Shown: piece by piece, positions 38,505 to 49,104 of the stretch | How the letters are laid out: every line of letters starts with the position of its first letter | How positions within the stretch are numbered: position 1 is the stretch's first letter | Source: Tetraselmis striata | Lineage: Eukaryota; Chlorophyta; Chlorodendrophyceae; Chlorodendrales; Chlorodendraceae | DNA length: 64,000 nt | Assembly (NCBI GenBank): GCA_006384855.1 | Contig: VCJN01001821.1 | Span: forward strand, 112,259 to 176,258 | Reading direction: 5' to 3' | The notes under the pieces: model-generated | What the model saw: the letters and a program-made list of their open reading frames with translations, nothing else | Told to the model about the DNA's origin: nothing | The model's database searches: none | Program-made: the position numbers and the translations under genes

Positions 38505-38590
38505 GGGCCTGCAATTCAGGCAGGGTACTTTAGCATGAAGTCCCAACTTCAGCTGAATTCAGTTCAGCCTGAATACCTCCCGGAAATGGC
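38505..38590. repeat. GCTGAATTCAG-type palindrome cluster, part 1
   Basis: Carries AGCTGAATTCAGTTCAGCCT and related TTCAGGCAGG/CTTCAG units. The same 10-bp palindrome CTGAATTCAG recurs in a denser cluster at 39370-39535. Confidence 0.7.
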
Positions 38591-39369
38591 ATGAATACCC
38601 ATGAAGTCCCCTTCATAAAAATACGAGTTTTAAGTCTGCGGCCCGGCTGTAGGACTGACTACCTCTGAATGTTCGGAATCCGTAGAGATATTGTTCCCTG
38701 CCGCCCATGAGGGTGTCCTACGTGGCGTAGCCGAAAATGGCCAGATGTGTGGCGGATAGTATTGAATAGCCCGTTTCAGTAGATTAGCTAGTATTGATGT
38801 GATAATTTGCAATACATGTACGGCCGGTGCTGCAAACGATTTGAATTCGTATCACAATATGTTATTATTGGCTTGGTATAATCCTTATGTTATCTTATTG
38901 GCGCTTGTTGACTTGTCGACCGATGCCGGACGCCACGATGCTGGAAGGAGATTCGCAAGGCACATCACACACTGCCACACCACTTTCGCCTCACCAACCA
39001 TACACTCTTCCCTCACGATACCAACGAGTGATGTGGATGCTGCGGAGCCAGGCGCGGAGCCTGCAGTCGTGAACGCCGGCGAGGGTGGCGTTCCGGTGTC
39101 ATTGGGAGGGGCTCAGCGCACGACCGCCAGCAGCAGCGCAGCGGCGGCATCACCCGGCGGCCGTGCCGCCGCCCGCCCCCATGCTAACGGCCGTGACTCA
39201 TCCCAGTTCCCTACCGCGCCAATTTAGTCCGTGTCCCATACCGGCGGTCCCGTGGGTGTCACACATGTAACAATTTGTTCAACCGCACAAAAAAATGCCA
39301 CTGCTCTGCGCCGCTGTTGGGGGGTGGGGGGGGAGGGGGGCTGCGGGGGGGAGGGGGGGCTGCGGGGGG
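38591..39369. other. Unassigned stretch between palindrome clusters
   Basis: A plus-strand frame at 38799-39227 (VDAAEPGAEPAVVNAGEGGV) is open for 142 codons but has no recognisable domain, and an overlapping frame is equally open. G-rich runs (GGGGAGGGGGGCTGCGGGGG) fill 39317-39370. Confidence 0.4.
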
Positions 39370-39535
39370 GTCTTCAGGCCTGAATTCAGTCTGAATACCT
39401 GCATACTTGAACTGAATTTATAGACTCCAGGCTGAATTCAGGGCCTGAATTCAGCTTGAAGTCTGCTCAGCTGAATTCAGCTGAATTCAGTTCAGGCTGA
39501 TCTGAATACCTCCAGGGGTACTTCAGCGCAACCCT
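39370..39535. repeat. CTGAATTCAG palindrome cluster, part 2
   Basis: At least six CTGAATT/AATTCAG units in 165 bp, several as the full palindrome, for example CAGCTGAATTCAGCTGAATT near 39468-39487. Spacing is irregular, so it is not a simple tandem satellite. Confidence 0.75.
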
Positions 39536-41528
39536 GGTAGTGACCATCTACGACGTTCGCCGTAGCCCGCGGCCCGCGGCCATCGTACATCGGGTGGCGA
39601 CTGTACGAGTGTACATTGATTTACACTCAACTCGCTGACACCCGTCAAACATCGCTCAAACGCCCGAGTTTTTCATCGTAACTCAAACCGCGTACTGACA
39701 ACCCACCGGTCTCGACCTGGTGTGATTCCCATACTTTTCTCGGCACCCTGCTAGGCACCCGCGCGAGCGCAAGATGGGCCAACCGCGGCATGCGTGCCGA
39801 GATCGGCGCCTATTCTGGGGTATTTATTGTGGGGCGCGCAATAGGCGAGCTATGGGCGTCAGCTCTATTTTACGAGTCGTTTGGGTCTTGGGGAAGGTAC
39901 CCGGCGGTGGCGGCACGGGGTCGGTGGGGCGCATCTCGCGGTCGGCCCATGAGGGATCGTCAATTGTACACGTATACATGTACATTTGCCCGCCGATATT
40001 TTCTTGACGGTCGAATCACCCACTCAACACGGTCTGAGCATGTCACAGAAGCTACATGGTGGTTTGGTGGACGAGTGTTGAGGTATAGATCACATTACAA
40101 GACCATTCGACTTGAATACGTATAACAGCCCGTAAGCCCCGGCAGTTGTGCAGAATGTGAAAATCCGCACTCGTCTAGGCGCCATTGCGCCCAATCACGA
40201 CCCCAGCCAGCACAACTGCCTCAGTAGCCCCCTCTGGGTGCGCCCTGCACCGTATATGGACTTGATAGCAACAGAGGAGAGCGTCGAACGCCACTTGTAA
40301 AGACGTCCCAGTCTCGAGTGACATGGCGCGTGTCGCTTGGGAATCTGCGCGAAATGGCGAGTAATGATGCAAGTGCCGCCGCCCAGCCACCGTTTATCTC
40401 GCCGCCAACTAACCAGCGACGGAAACTGGTTTTAGCAGTCATATGCCAGGCTGGCTGATCGAAGGGACGAAAACCCATAAGCATGTGCTTAGAATTCTTA
40501 ATTACTGTACACATGTACAGCTAACTGTACTGGCGTACAATGCAGGTAGTTCGGTATGCTAGTTGCGACACATGCGTACCAATAGCGACTACCAGTACAT
40601 CAGTTACTCTCGACCACTTCATCGCATGCCCCCCCACCATAGACCCTCCTCCCTCTCGCCCTCGGCATGGGTGGACTACTCTTGGGACGACACCTCCGAT
40701 CACTTCATGTCAAGTGTTCTTTCCATGTGGGCGCCATCCGTGAGGATACCCGTCCACCTCCCCTGCATGTCTGCACGGTCCATTCCCAAACCGGCCCACG
40801 GTGACTCATCTCCCTCTGAATGGCCAAAGCTGTTCGATCCACGATTTCGTCACCGCTAATCCGTTTGCGGTGCTCGCCCCTCTGGATGACCCACATTTAG
40901 ACGGCGAGCCCTCGGGAGTGAGGGGGATCCCTGGACACCGGTACCTGCCAATTTGTACATGCAATGTGGTTGGTGGCGCGCGGGGTAGGGGTTGTTACCA
41001 AGCCCAAGCGTCGTGGCCTAGGGCGGCCGCTGCAATGGTCTATCCTAGGTGCGATTAATCGTCGACGCATGCATTGTCTTTATGGCGTGCCGGGGGACTA
41101 GGGGGGCTCGGGATGCCGCTCTAGCGTCGGCACATAATAATGTTGTTGCACGGCATAGGGTTCGGACACTAGTACGAAATAACCGCCGATGCTGCAAGTG
41201 GGAGCGGGCCGTACAAAAGCGGTTCAGGATTTAAAGAAGGGTGGTGGGAGACGGGAGTTTTGGAAGTAGTGGGCCGTGCTCTCTGCTCCAAAAGGGGCAT
41301 GGTTCATTCGAGGCCACAAACGACCGCGGTCAATACGCGATCTGGTATCAGGGGTACTCCATATCGAGACGGGAGAAATCAATGCGTACTGGGCGCGACA
41401 CTATCGGGAGTTGCTGCGTGACCCCCACCCCTAGCACAACGGGTTATTCCGACATTCCACATTCCATGCGGCGTGGGAACAAAGCCACGGTACATCGCCA
41501 CCCATTGCCACCGCACTAAACGGGGTAA
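39536..41528. other. Probable decayed LINE 5' part and flanks
   Basis: Between 40540 and 40720 the plus strand shows endonuclease-like pieces in different frames (TLDHFIACPPT; then DYSWDDTSDHFMSS, compare the SDHxP ending of AP-type endonucleases). Frames 40801-41058 and 41241-41519 continue toward the reverse transcriptase remnant. Stops and frame changes are frequent. The endonuclease call is weak. Confidence 0.3.
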
Positions 41529-42275
41529 ATGGGCCTATATGGCATGGGGGAACTAGTAAAGGCTCTTAGGCGTTTAAAAAATAGTGAGGCCCAGTGGGAA
41601 TATGGGATTACTGCGGAGGCTTTCAATTGGCGATATACGCCCCGAATAGCCATTTTGGCGAGGCATATGCTATTGGTGGCCTCAATGGAATATGGGCTAA
41701 GAACTAGATCACCCAACAATGGCGTAGCTCGGCGATAGTATCAGTGCCCATAAAAGGCGACTAGACCGTAATGGGCAATTACAGGGGTATTTCAATTATG
41801 GGTGCGCGCCGCTATGAAACTCCTTATGACTGCAATTACTAGCCAACGCTTGCAAGACGCTTGCCAGGCTAAAGGGGCAATCCGCCGTTGGCAAGCGGGT
41901 TTTATGCGGAATGAGGCGGGGCCCATGCAAGTTGCCAGCTTGTTCGATATCTCGGCTCGTCGCCAAGCGGCAGGTCTACCCATGTATATTACGAGGAATT
42001 TGTTAACTTTCGGAAGGCATATATGACACCGTACCTCATGAGCTTTTATTCCTAAAACTACAAGCCATAGGAATCACGGGTCATATGCTCCTTCATTAAA
42101 ACTCTACACATGGATAGTATGGTACAGGTTGACATGGGTGTCCCCGGGAACACTATCAGACCCCATACCCATAGAGCGTGGCCGCCGACAGGGGTGCCCC
42201 GCTTCCCCCATCCTATATAACATGTTCATTAACGACATATTCGATGGGGTAGAGCATATAGACAATGTGCGATGT
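41529..42275 (+). pseudogene. Decayed LINE reverse transcriptase
   Basis: Plus-strand fragments line up as a non-LTR reverse transcriptase when read across frames: AGFMRNEAGPMQVASLFDIS (near 41900-41960), FRKAY then, after a frame shift, DTVPHELLFLKLQAIGITGH (near 42010-42085), SDPIPIERG, and RGRRQGCPASPILYNMFIND (near 42175-42234), the R-QGCP-SP motif of the family. The FADD catalytic box was not found, so the copy is truncated or too decayed. It is followed by the 3'-end block at 42390-42545. Confidence 0.7.
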
Positions 42276-42389
42276 ACTAGGGTGTGATGTACTAGTGTGC
42301 ACCGACACATTAGCGGCAATAAGGCAACCACTATACGGGTGCCAGGTCAGGTCGACGCTATTAGTATCACATGCCCGTTCTGTTAGGGT

Positions 42390-42545
42390 TACCACCATAA
42401 CCTACTAGGCTCCCGCCCGACTTGGTAATTTTACTGTAATACCAAGTATTCATCCTGTAATCTTACCAGTAGTTTGACACTCGTCTGTAGTCATTCCGTG
42501 ACGTACTCGTAATAAACTGCATCAGGCGCATATCACTCATCATCA
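42390..42545. repeat. LINE-type 3' end, copy 2
   Basis: Partner of 22620-22775. Its place just after a reverse transcriptase remnant on the same strand supports reading it as the 3' end of that element. Confidence 0.65.
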
Positions 42546-44724
42546 TGACTATACCTGGGCCATTGCCGGTATTCAATTAATAGTAATTTACTATTAATTA
42601 CCGTTACCGGTATTTTACTAGTAAGAAATTGCCCCGAGCGCGCGGCGCGCACCGGGCCCCGCTGCGCGCCAGACACGCGCGATGCGATAGTGTTAGTTTG
42701 AGTAGCGACTACCGGTACTACACCCCTCCACATAAGTCCGGGTTTTGCATTTTCGATCGCAAAGCGCATGCATGGGCGAGGATAACGCCGGCTGCATGTG
42801 CATACATGCTAACTACAGTGGGAATAGTTCGGGCGAACGCCTATTGTGCGCTTTATACCCACCCGCGCGACAACACGACCATTTGTGGGCGCCCTTTCAA
42901 AAACGCGAAATCATTGCATGGTGCGTTGGCGCCAGAAAGTTGTGGGTTGCGCCAACCGTCCAAACCTATGGAAATAGCGGCACTCGTCGCACCAAACTCG
43001 GTGGATACGGCCCTTGGCATAAGTTGCACACACCGTGCGTGTAGGCCACTGAAAGCATGTCGCTATAGGCACGACGTGACACCCCAACGTCAAGTTGGCC
43101 ACTGTGGGGAGCAGTTTTGGGGTGAAAATGCTGCTGTTTCTGTGGCGAACGCACGTAGGAGAGGCGCTCGATGGCCCCCTTGGCGTAGGGCAATGCTCTA
43201 CTATGGGGGCGCGTGGTGGAATGCCAGTTGCGCCGTTTCGTGGGCGGGGTGGCGCGGTAGGGGCGTGGATTTTGATTAATATGAAATTCCTTGAAAAATG
43301 TTGTGGAAAATGGCATTTTGGCTGGTAGATGTGTGTATCGCTAGGAGGTGGCACATGCCAAGTGTTGGTGGTCCGTGGTCATCCACATACATAACGCTCT
43401 CGCGCAACTGAGTATGGGGCTTAGACACGCACTTGGCGCAAAGCCACGCGCCCGATGTGGGTGGGCACATGAGGCAGTGAGGGGCAACTTGGATGATCAT
43501 CTTTGGGGATTTTTTCCGGAGGCCCAAAAAATCGATTTTGTGATTATGGAAGAGTGTTCCCGACGCAGAATTGAACGAGGAATTGCGTGATATTTTTAAA
43601 AAGTTTTTCTGAGCAAACCCTGAGAAGTTATAGCGTTTTGAAGCCAAGGGGGTGTTGCCGCGCGTGGCCGACACTGATGCCATGCCAGTATCGCAACGCG
43701 ACATGCACTGGCCGCCGCCCACACGGCTGCACCCCAACCAAATGCACCCGAGCCCCTCGCCAATGTGTTTCCTCACGCGTTCATGGCCATCCCGCCGTTT
43801 GGTTGCCTATGCACGCGCGTCGGCGTGTGCGTGATACCGACCCCGGTTTTGGTGCAGTTGCAGGCGACGCCCATCCACGCACCAAGTGCAGCGTGATTCC
43901 CTAGTCAAAGGTCATTAAGCTTCGGTTTAAGCCACTCGTCATGCAGGTTTTATAAAGCCCTCTGAGATCCCAGGGTTTCATCTCATATACCCTACGTTCA
44001 GGTACCCTAGATTTGTGAAGTCTTGAGACTGCCGAAAAGGGACCCCAAACTTATGTGCAGGGGTGTAGTAAAGAGTGAAGTAAACTGCGCACTCCCGTCC
44101 TCCCGCCCAGCAGAGCTAGGCGCCACGTCAAGGGCAGGCGACTGTTTGTGCCACTAGCATGCGTCATGGCGGGCGAACATGCTAGCACGCACCCCGTCAG
44201 TACGCAGCCGATTGGCACAGCAGGTGCTAGGCCGCGGCATATATGTGCACTGCTGTGGTGGAGTAATCGCGTCAAGCCCTGCCTTCGGAGGGAGGTTGCT
44301 CTCCGCATCTTGACATGCTCGCCCGCCGCATGCCTTGTGGAGCGCACGAATATCGTCCGCATGCGAGTGGGCACCAAGACCCGCGCTTCTCTCAAACATG
44401 AGAATGTGATGAAGTTGTAGTATTGCTATGTGAATTTGCCATTGTTATAGAACTACGTCGATGATGTGCCGAACATGGTTGAGGATGCGCTAATTGATGT
44501 AGAGGCTAACGACCTGCTAGCTGAGCAGAGTCAAGCAACACCCCAAAAACCCATGGCTAGCACCCCCTGCTGATGATGCTATGATTATTTTTGACTGATG
44601 TACGCATGCATGTAGCGAGTAGATATGGTGTGCAACATGCACTGCATCAAGCCCTTTGGCTGTCATCGCCGATGTGTTTGTGAGTCAAACGTGCCAAAAC
44701 ACGAGCTCCAACAATATATTATAT
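42546..44724. other. Repeat-rich stretch without a supported gene
   Basis: Frames at 42629-43279 (+), 42911-43354 (-), 43276-43776 (-), 43587-43904 (+) and 44051-44420 (both strands) overlap and show no recognisable domain. Composition is less GC-rich than in the genes. Probably transposon remnants; the family cannot be assigned. Confidence 0.4.
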
Positions 44725-45160
44725 TATCCAGCAAAGCGTCGATTTTTCGGCGGTGAGCTTTATTGCGGTACTGTACGGGTACCCGTATAGTGCAGCGGAT
44801 CGGGCCTGTAGGTGCATGACTAAAGCGCTTATCTACTGGTATGTACTACTAAGTACTATAATCCACCCACCCACCCGCCCACCCACGGTCCTTAATTACA
44901 CAGCCGTCCGATTACGATCTCACGGTTGGAAGGCTATGAACGCGCAGCGCTCAGGGTCGGTACATGTCCTCGCTACTGGTGCTCGCTACTGGCTACTCGC
45001 TACTCGTACTGGCAAGAGTCGCTACTCGCTACTCGCTGCTAGTACTCGCTACTCGCCACAGGTACTCGCTACTCGCTGCTGGTAATGGTACGGTACTAAA
45101 AAAAATGGTAAATGACACCAAAAAATCGACGCATCGCTGATTCAACTGTCAAGTTTCTTC
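44725..45160. mobile_element. Non-autonomous element with CGTCGATTTTT inverted ends, copy 2
   Basis: The left end has CAGCAAAGCGTCGATTTTTC and the right end AAAAAATCGACGCATCGCTG, inverted with respect to 25905-26800. The interior shares CGGTCCTTAATTACACAGCC-type sequence with copy 1 and adds a run of TACTCGCTACTCGCT units at 44970-45080. No coding capacity. Confidence 0.6.
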
Positions 45161-45299
45161 ATATTACTCTTAATTAACACATGGGGTAATTTTTGATTTG
45201 GGAGTTTTAATTAATAGAAATTTACTATCAATTAAAATAAAAATAACATAAATTTCTAGGCCAAGGTATAATTATGACGCTATACATCACTCATCATTT

Positions 45300-46085
45300 C
45301 CAAGTAGGACTATTTTTACATCTGCCCTTAGAAGCCCGACAATCTCGTTGCGCTCTGACCGAATCCGCGATAGCGCGCGCGCGGCACACCCAGTGACCGG
45401 GCGCGCGGCAGTGGGCGGCAAGGCGTGCGGCAGTGGGCGGGCGGAATAAATTATTTACATCCGGTTTTGACCGGGACCGCCTCGGCGGCCGGCATGCTGC
45501 TCGCGGGTGGAGGCAGCGGCTACGGCGGCCCGGCGGCCGGCCCGCGACCCGAGCGCCCCACCGCCCGCCTTGGCCCCGGCACCACCCCGGCCCTCCAGCC
45601 GCCGGCTTGGCGGGTTGCTTGGCCTTCTTGGCCGGGGGCTCCGGGCTACCGCTCTCGTCGACGTCGACTGTCGACGTCGAGGGTGTGATACGGCAACTGC
45701 GAAAGTCAGTATGCGTCGTGTTGATTGCTTGTCGCTGCGGCTGTGGCTGTGTAATCGAACCAGTGGGAAAGCAAACGCGACTCACCTGCGGCTTCCAAGT
45801 GCGGCGTCACCTCGCAGACCTCGAGCTAGCGCCTAAGGAATCTGAGTGTCGCGCGGCCAGCATTCGTCAAAGATATCGCTGGCATCACTGCCTTGTCCCG
45901 AGCTGCAGGAGCAACATCAAAAAGTAACGCAGCACTACAGAGCGGTCAACGCCTGTGAAATTCTAATCCTCTACGCAGTCAAGTCACCCACCCGCCGACT
46001 CACTGTATCTTTCAGGGCGGACTCCAGCCCCCGGCTCGTGGGAGTATGGCATGGACCGTCGACGGAGGCTTTCTGAACGCCCGTG
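45300..46085. repeat. Dispersed repeat family R2, copy 2
   Basis: Matches 22785-23680 but lacks the central block that encodes FGGTPIVSSVHLNKVVTLPL in copy 1. The minus strand keeps SPEPPAKKAKQPAKPAAGGP and VNNLFRPPTAARLAAHCRAP. A G tract follows at 46100-46118. Confidence 0.6.
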
Positions 46086-46118
46086 CCCATGTCGGAATTC
46101 GGGGGGGGGGGGGGGGGG

Positions 46119-46616
46119 GTATACCGCCCCCTACCTGCGCTGCATGGTCCACCCCTACGAATTACTTTGCACAAACCGCCATTACTTAATAGGAACCTAG
46201 CACAGCCAGGCTTATATGCCGGCTTTGGCGATCAACTTCTACGCACTTGCCGTCCCTCAGCCGCCGGACATGGGGGTTAAGCCGCCAGCCTCGGCAGTTG
46301 ATTAGCCGGACTTGGCATCCCGTACCGTGTCCATGGCTTTGCAGCTCTGCCACCGGCACACGCCGAGTCCGGCGCCTGCTGCCGCCGGGTTGCGCACGCA
46401 TGCACGGACGGCCCGGGAATAGATGATGGAGAGCGAGACATGCCGTCAGTGAGGTCGGGCGCAATGTCATTGGGTGGAGCACACGGACGTGTAACACTTG
46501 CACTTTGCGCGTACTGCTGGGTTACATCCAGGCGGTGTCACACTATGCAACCGGAAAGGCTGCGTTGCTACTGCAAACGATGCTAAGCCTCACTCGGTAG
46601 CAACCGCTGCCCCGTC
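46119..46616. other. Short stretch without a supported gene
   Basis: Frames open on both strands for about 60-100 codons, none with a recognisable domain. It leads into the 30-bp minisatellite. Confidence 0.4.
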
Positions 46617-47008
46617 TATCCCACCCGCGTTGGCGCCGCGCTGCCCCGGCCGCCGCGTTTTGGCGCCGCGCTGCCCCGGCCGCCACGCCTTGGCGCCGCG
46701 CTGCCCCGGCCGCCGCGCCTTGGCGCCGCGCTGCCCCGGCCGCCCCTCCTTGGCGCCGCGCTGCCCCGGCCGCCGCGCCTTGGAGCCGCGCTGTCCCGGC
46801 CGCCGCGCCTTGGCGCCGTGCTGCCCCGCCTATCCCACCCGCGTTGGCGCCGCGCTGCCCCGGCCGCCGCGCATTGGCGCCGCGCTGCCCCGGCCGCCGC
46901 GCCTTGGCGCCGCGCTGCCCCGGCCGCCGCGCATTGGCGCCGCGCTGCCCCGGCCGCCGCGCCTTGGCGCCGCGCTGCCCCGGCCGCCGCGCATTGGCGC
47001 CGCGCTGG
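46617..47008. repeat. 30-bp minisatellite
   Basis: About 13 copies of a 30-bp unit with the core GGCGCCGCGCTGCCCCGGCC; variable positions are mainly GCCTTGG/GCATTGG at the unit end. A second copy of the array start (CTATCCCACCCGCGTTGGCG) at 46828 shows the array grew by a block duplication. It abuts the stop codon of the minus-strand gene at 47012 and would lie in its 3' untranslated region. Confidence 0.9.
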
Positions 47009-47011
47009 GTA

Positions 47012-48496
47012 TCAAGTCCTCCCCTCCCTGGTGAGCGCGTCCACCTGCGCCTTGCGCTCGGGGCCGTCCTCCTCCGTCACCACATTCTGCAACCCCCACC
47101 GCGTGACGAACCACGCAGCTCCTTGCAGGCGGTTGTACATCTGCCCAAGCACCGCCAGCTGCGACACCGAACGCACCACCGTTGGGGACGCGAGCTCCTT
47201 CTCGGTCATGATCGCCTTCACCCGGGCCTCCTCGAACAGCGGACCGGCGGTAAGAATGAAAAACGTTTCCATGTGGTGCAAGCAGTCCTCCATGACCCAG
47301 CCGGACTGCAATGTCACCTTGCCTGACCCTGCAGGCATGGAGGGGAATGCCGCCACGCCCACGCCCACGCCCACGCCCACGCCCACGCCCACGCCCGGGG
47401 GGGGGGGGGGGGGGGGGGGGTACCTTTCGACTTCTTGGACACCGCAAACGAAGGGCGCAACCCGCGTCCAAAGTTGCTGGGTATCATGACTAAAGCCTGG
47501 CGCCGGTCTTCCTGCTTCATAGCTCGGAATCCAATGTGCACGGTGACAAGTTTCCTCCTGAGTCCCTTCCCAAGCCAAAAAAAAACAGGTGGAACGGCGC
47601 GAGGGGCAAGAGGTTGACCATGCTGACATAGCCCAGGACCACAGGCACCTGGCACACGCCATGGCAGCCAGTGTTCTGCTTGGCCTCCTCCAGCCGGGTT
47701 GTGTTGAACGCACGCCGGGCAAGGTGCGTGATTCACTGGACTGATCATCGCCTTCAGGAACGGTTACCAAGCGAGCCTTCCCGTCCGCATCCACAGGGGG
47801 GTGCTCCTGGGCAGCCGCCATAGCCTCCACAACCTGCCACGCCGACCGGGCGGGTGCTTGTGATTCCATACAACCGCAGTTGAGTGGTGTCACCGGCACG
47901 CAGGCCGGGCCCACTCACCTCTGAACGCAGAAGGTCCACAATGTCACCGTCCTCGAAAACAGCGCGCCACTGGGTCGCTCCGCCGTAGTCCTCCAACACC
48001 CACTCGGTAACGACGCCGGTTATCACGCCGTAGTTCCATACTCCCCGGAACTTCGTGGCGATGACCTTCATGTAGAAGTCACCGGGATCGCCTTTCCGTA
48101 TCACGCCCTCATCGGCAGCTTCCACGTCCGCCGGCGGCCACGCAGGCGCGTCGATGTCCATACCGTCTTCGCCAACGGGGTCCTCCCCCACGCCCATCAC
48201 AGCGTCCTCCGAGACCGGCGCCAGCGGGCCGTTTCCGACGGCTGCAGCTACTCTTGCTGCCGCCCCTGCCGCTGCTGCTGCTGCTGCTCCTGCCGCCCTG
48301 CTGCTGCTGCTTGTAATAAGGCGGCCTTGCGGTGCAACTTAGCCGCACGCTTCAACGAGTGGCTACAGTTCAGGTACTTCCGGAAGTGCCGCTCTCGCGC
48401 CGTCCTTTCACTACTGCCCGTCACGATGCCTTGCCAGTGCTTGCATGTGTACACGCCATTCTTCGACACACTCGATATCCATCCCTCTCCCGGCAT
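47012..48496 (-). CDS. Unidentified gene with a Tudor/chromo-like segment
   Basis: Minus-strand multi-exon gene, structure partly resolved. The N-terminal frame (from 48496) reads MPGEGWISSVSKNGVYTCKH then RHFRKYLNCSHSLKRAAKLH and enters a Gln/Ala-rich stretch encoded by CAG/GCT repeats (48240-48315), where the frame changes; an intron or a repeat-length shift could explain this. The next part contains KFRGVWNYGVITGVVTEWVL and WRAVFEDGDIVDLLRSEV, the G-x-V ... F-x-D-G-D spacing of Tudor or chromo-like reader domains. A middle exon holds KLVTVHIGFRAMKQEDRRQA and FGRGLRPSFAVSKKSK, then a donor with a C tract. The last exon holds GWVMEDCLHHMETFFILTAG and ends DALTREGRT (stop 47012-47014). The role is unknown; a chromatin or transposon link is possible but not shown. 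Confidence 0.5.
47348..47420. repeat. (CCCACG)n followed by G homopolymer
   Basis: Eight hexamer units then about 23 G. The block lies in the last intron of the minus-strand gene, where the sense strand reads a C tract then (CGTGGG)n. Confidence 0.9.
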
Positions 48497-48815
48497 GCCT
48501 GCTGCCGCGCGCGCGCGCGCGCAGGGGGGGGGGTTGAGAGTTGGGGTGGATGTAGCCCACCACCGGCAGGGAGCACAGATGCGAGTGCGCGGCTGTCCGC
48601 GCTTGGTTCAGCGGTGAGCTGCGGTGACCGCCAGGCTACCCCGTACTTCATGCGCGTGCATGGATGTGCAGCGTTGTATGTGCAGGGATGTGCAGCGGAT
48701 GTGCAGGGATGTGCAGCGAGTACGTGCAGTCGCATGTACTTAGCCCGGGTGCTCCGCGTCGGCGCGCGACACGCGAGCCCGCGTGCGCATATCAATTTGA
48801 TAAAAAAAAGGAAAC
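48497..48815. other. Left flank of the large element
   Basis: Contains a (GC)n run at 48510-48523 and several GGATGTGCAG(C/G) units at 48660-48720. It ends in an A-rich stretch and AAAC (48812-48815), which is repeated directly after the right terminal repeat. Confidence 0.5.
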
Positions 48816-48845
48816 AACAGTAATTTAACCTATTTTGCGCCGTGG
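48816..48845 (+). repeat. Left terminal inverted repeat
   Basis: 30 bp matched at 27 positions by the reverse complement of 61262-61291. The first nine bases (AACAGTAAT) and the TAACCTATTTTGC core are identical. Confidence 0.75.
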
Positions 48846-49104
48846 AATTCATTTTGCACCGTAGGGTTTGTTTATACCCTAGTTCCCGGGTTTACTATCA
48901 GTACTTAAGACTCACTGGTGATGTAGCTTGGGTTTGTAGACCTTGGGTGCAGTGCAGCATTCAACAGCATGAAGGCCAGCCGCGACGCATATCCAATGTT
49001 GGTTTTGGAGCATTTTGTCCAAAATGGGACAAGATGAGGCAATGAAATCAATATTTATTATGATTATTACATCCAGCGGCTAGCCACAAGACGTTGCTGA
49101 TAGT

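Noticed and set aside
46617..47034. Plus-strand frame of 178 codons across the 30-bp minisatellite
   Set aside because: The unit length is a multiple of three, so frames stay open by arithmetic; the encoded PRCPGRRAL repeat has no start context or flanking coding sequence.
48812..48815. Treating AAAC as a proven target-site duplication
   Set aside because: Four bases in an A-rich flank can match by chance; kept only as a possibility.
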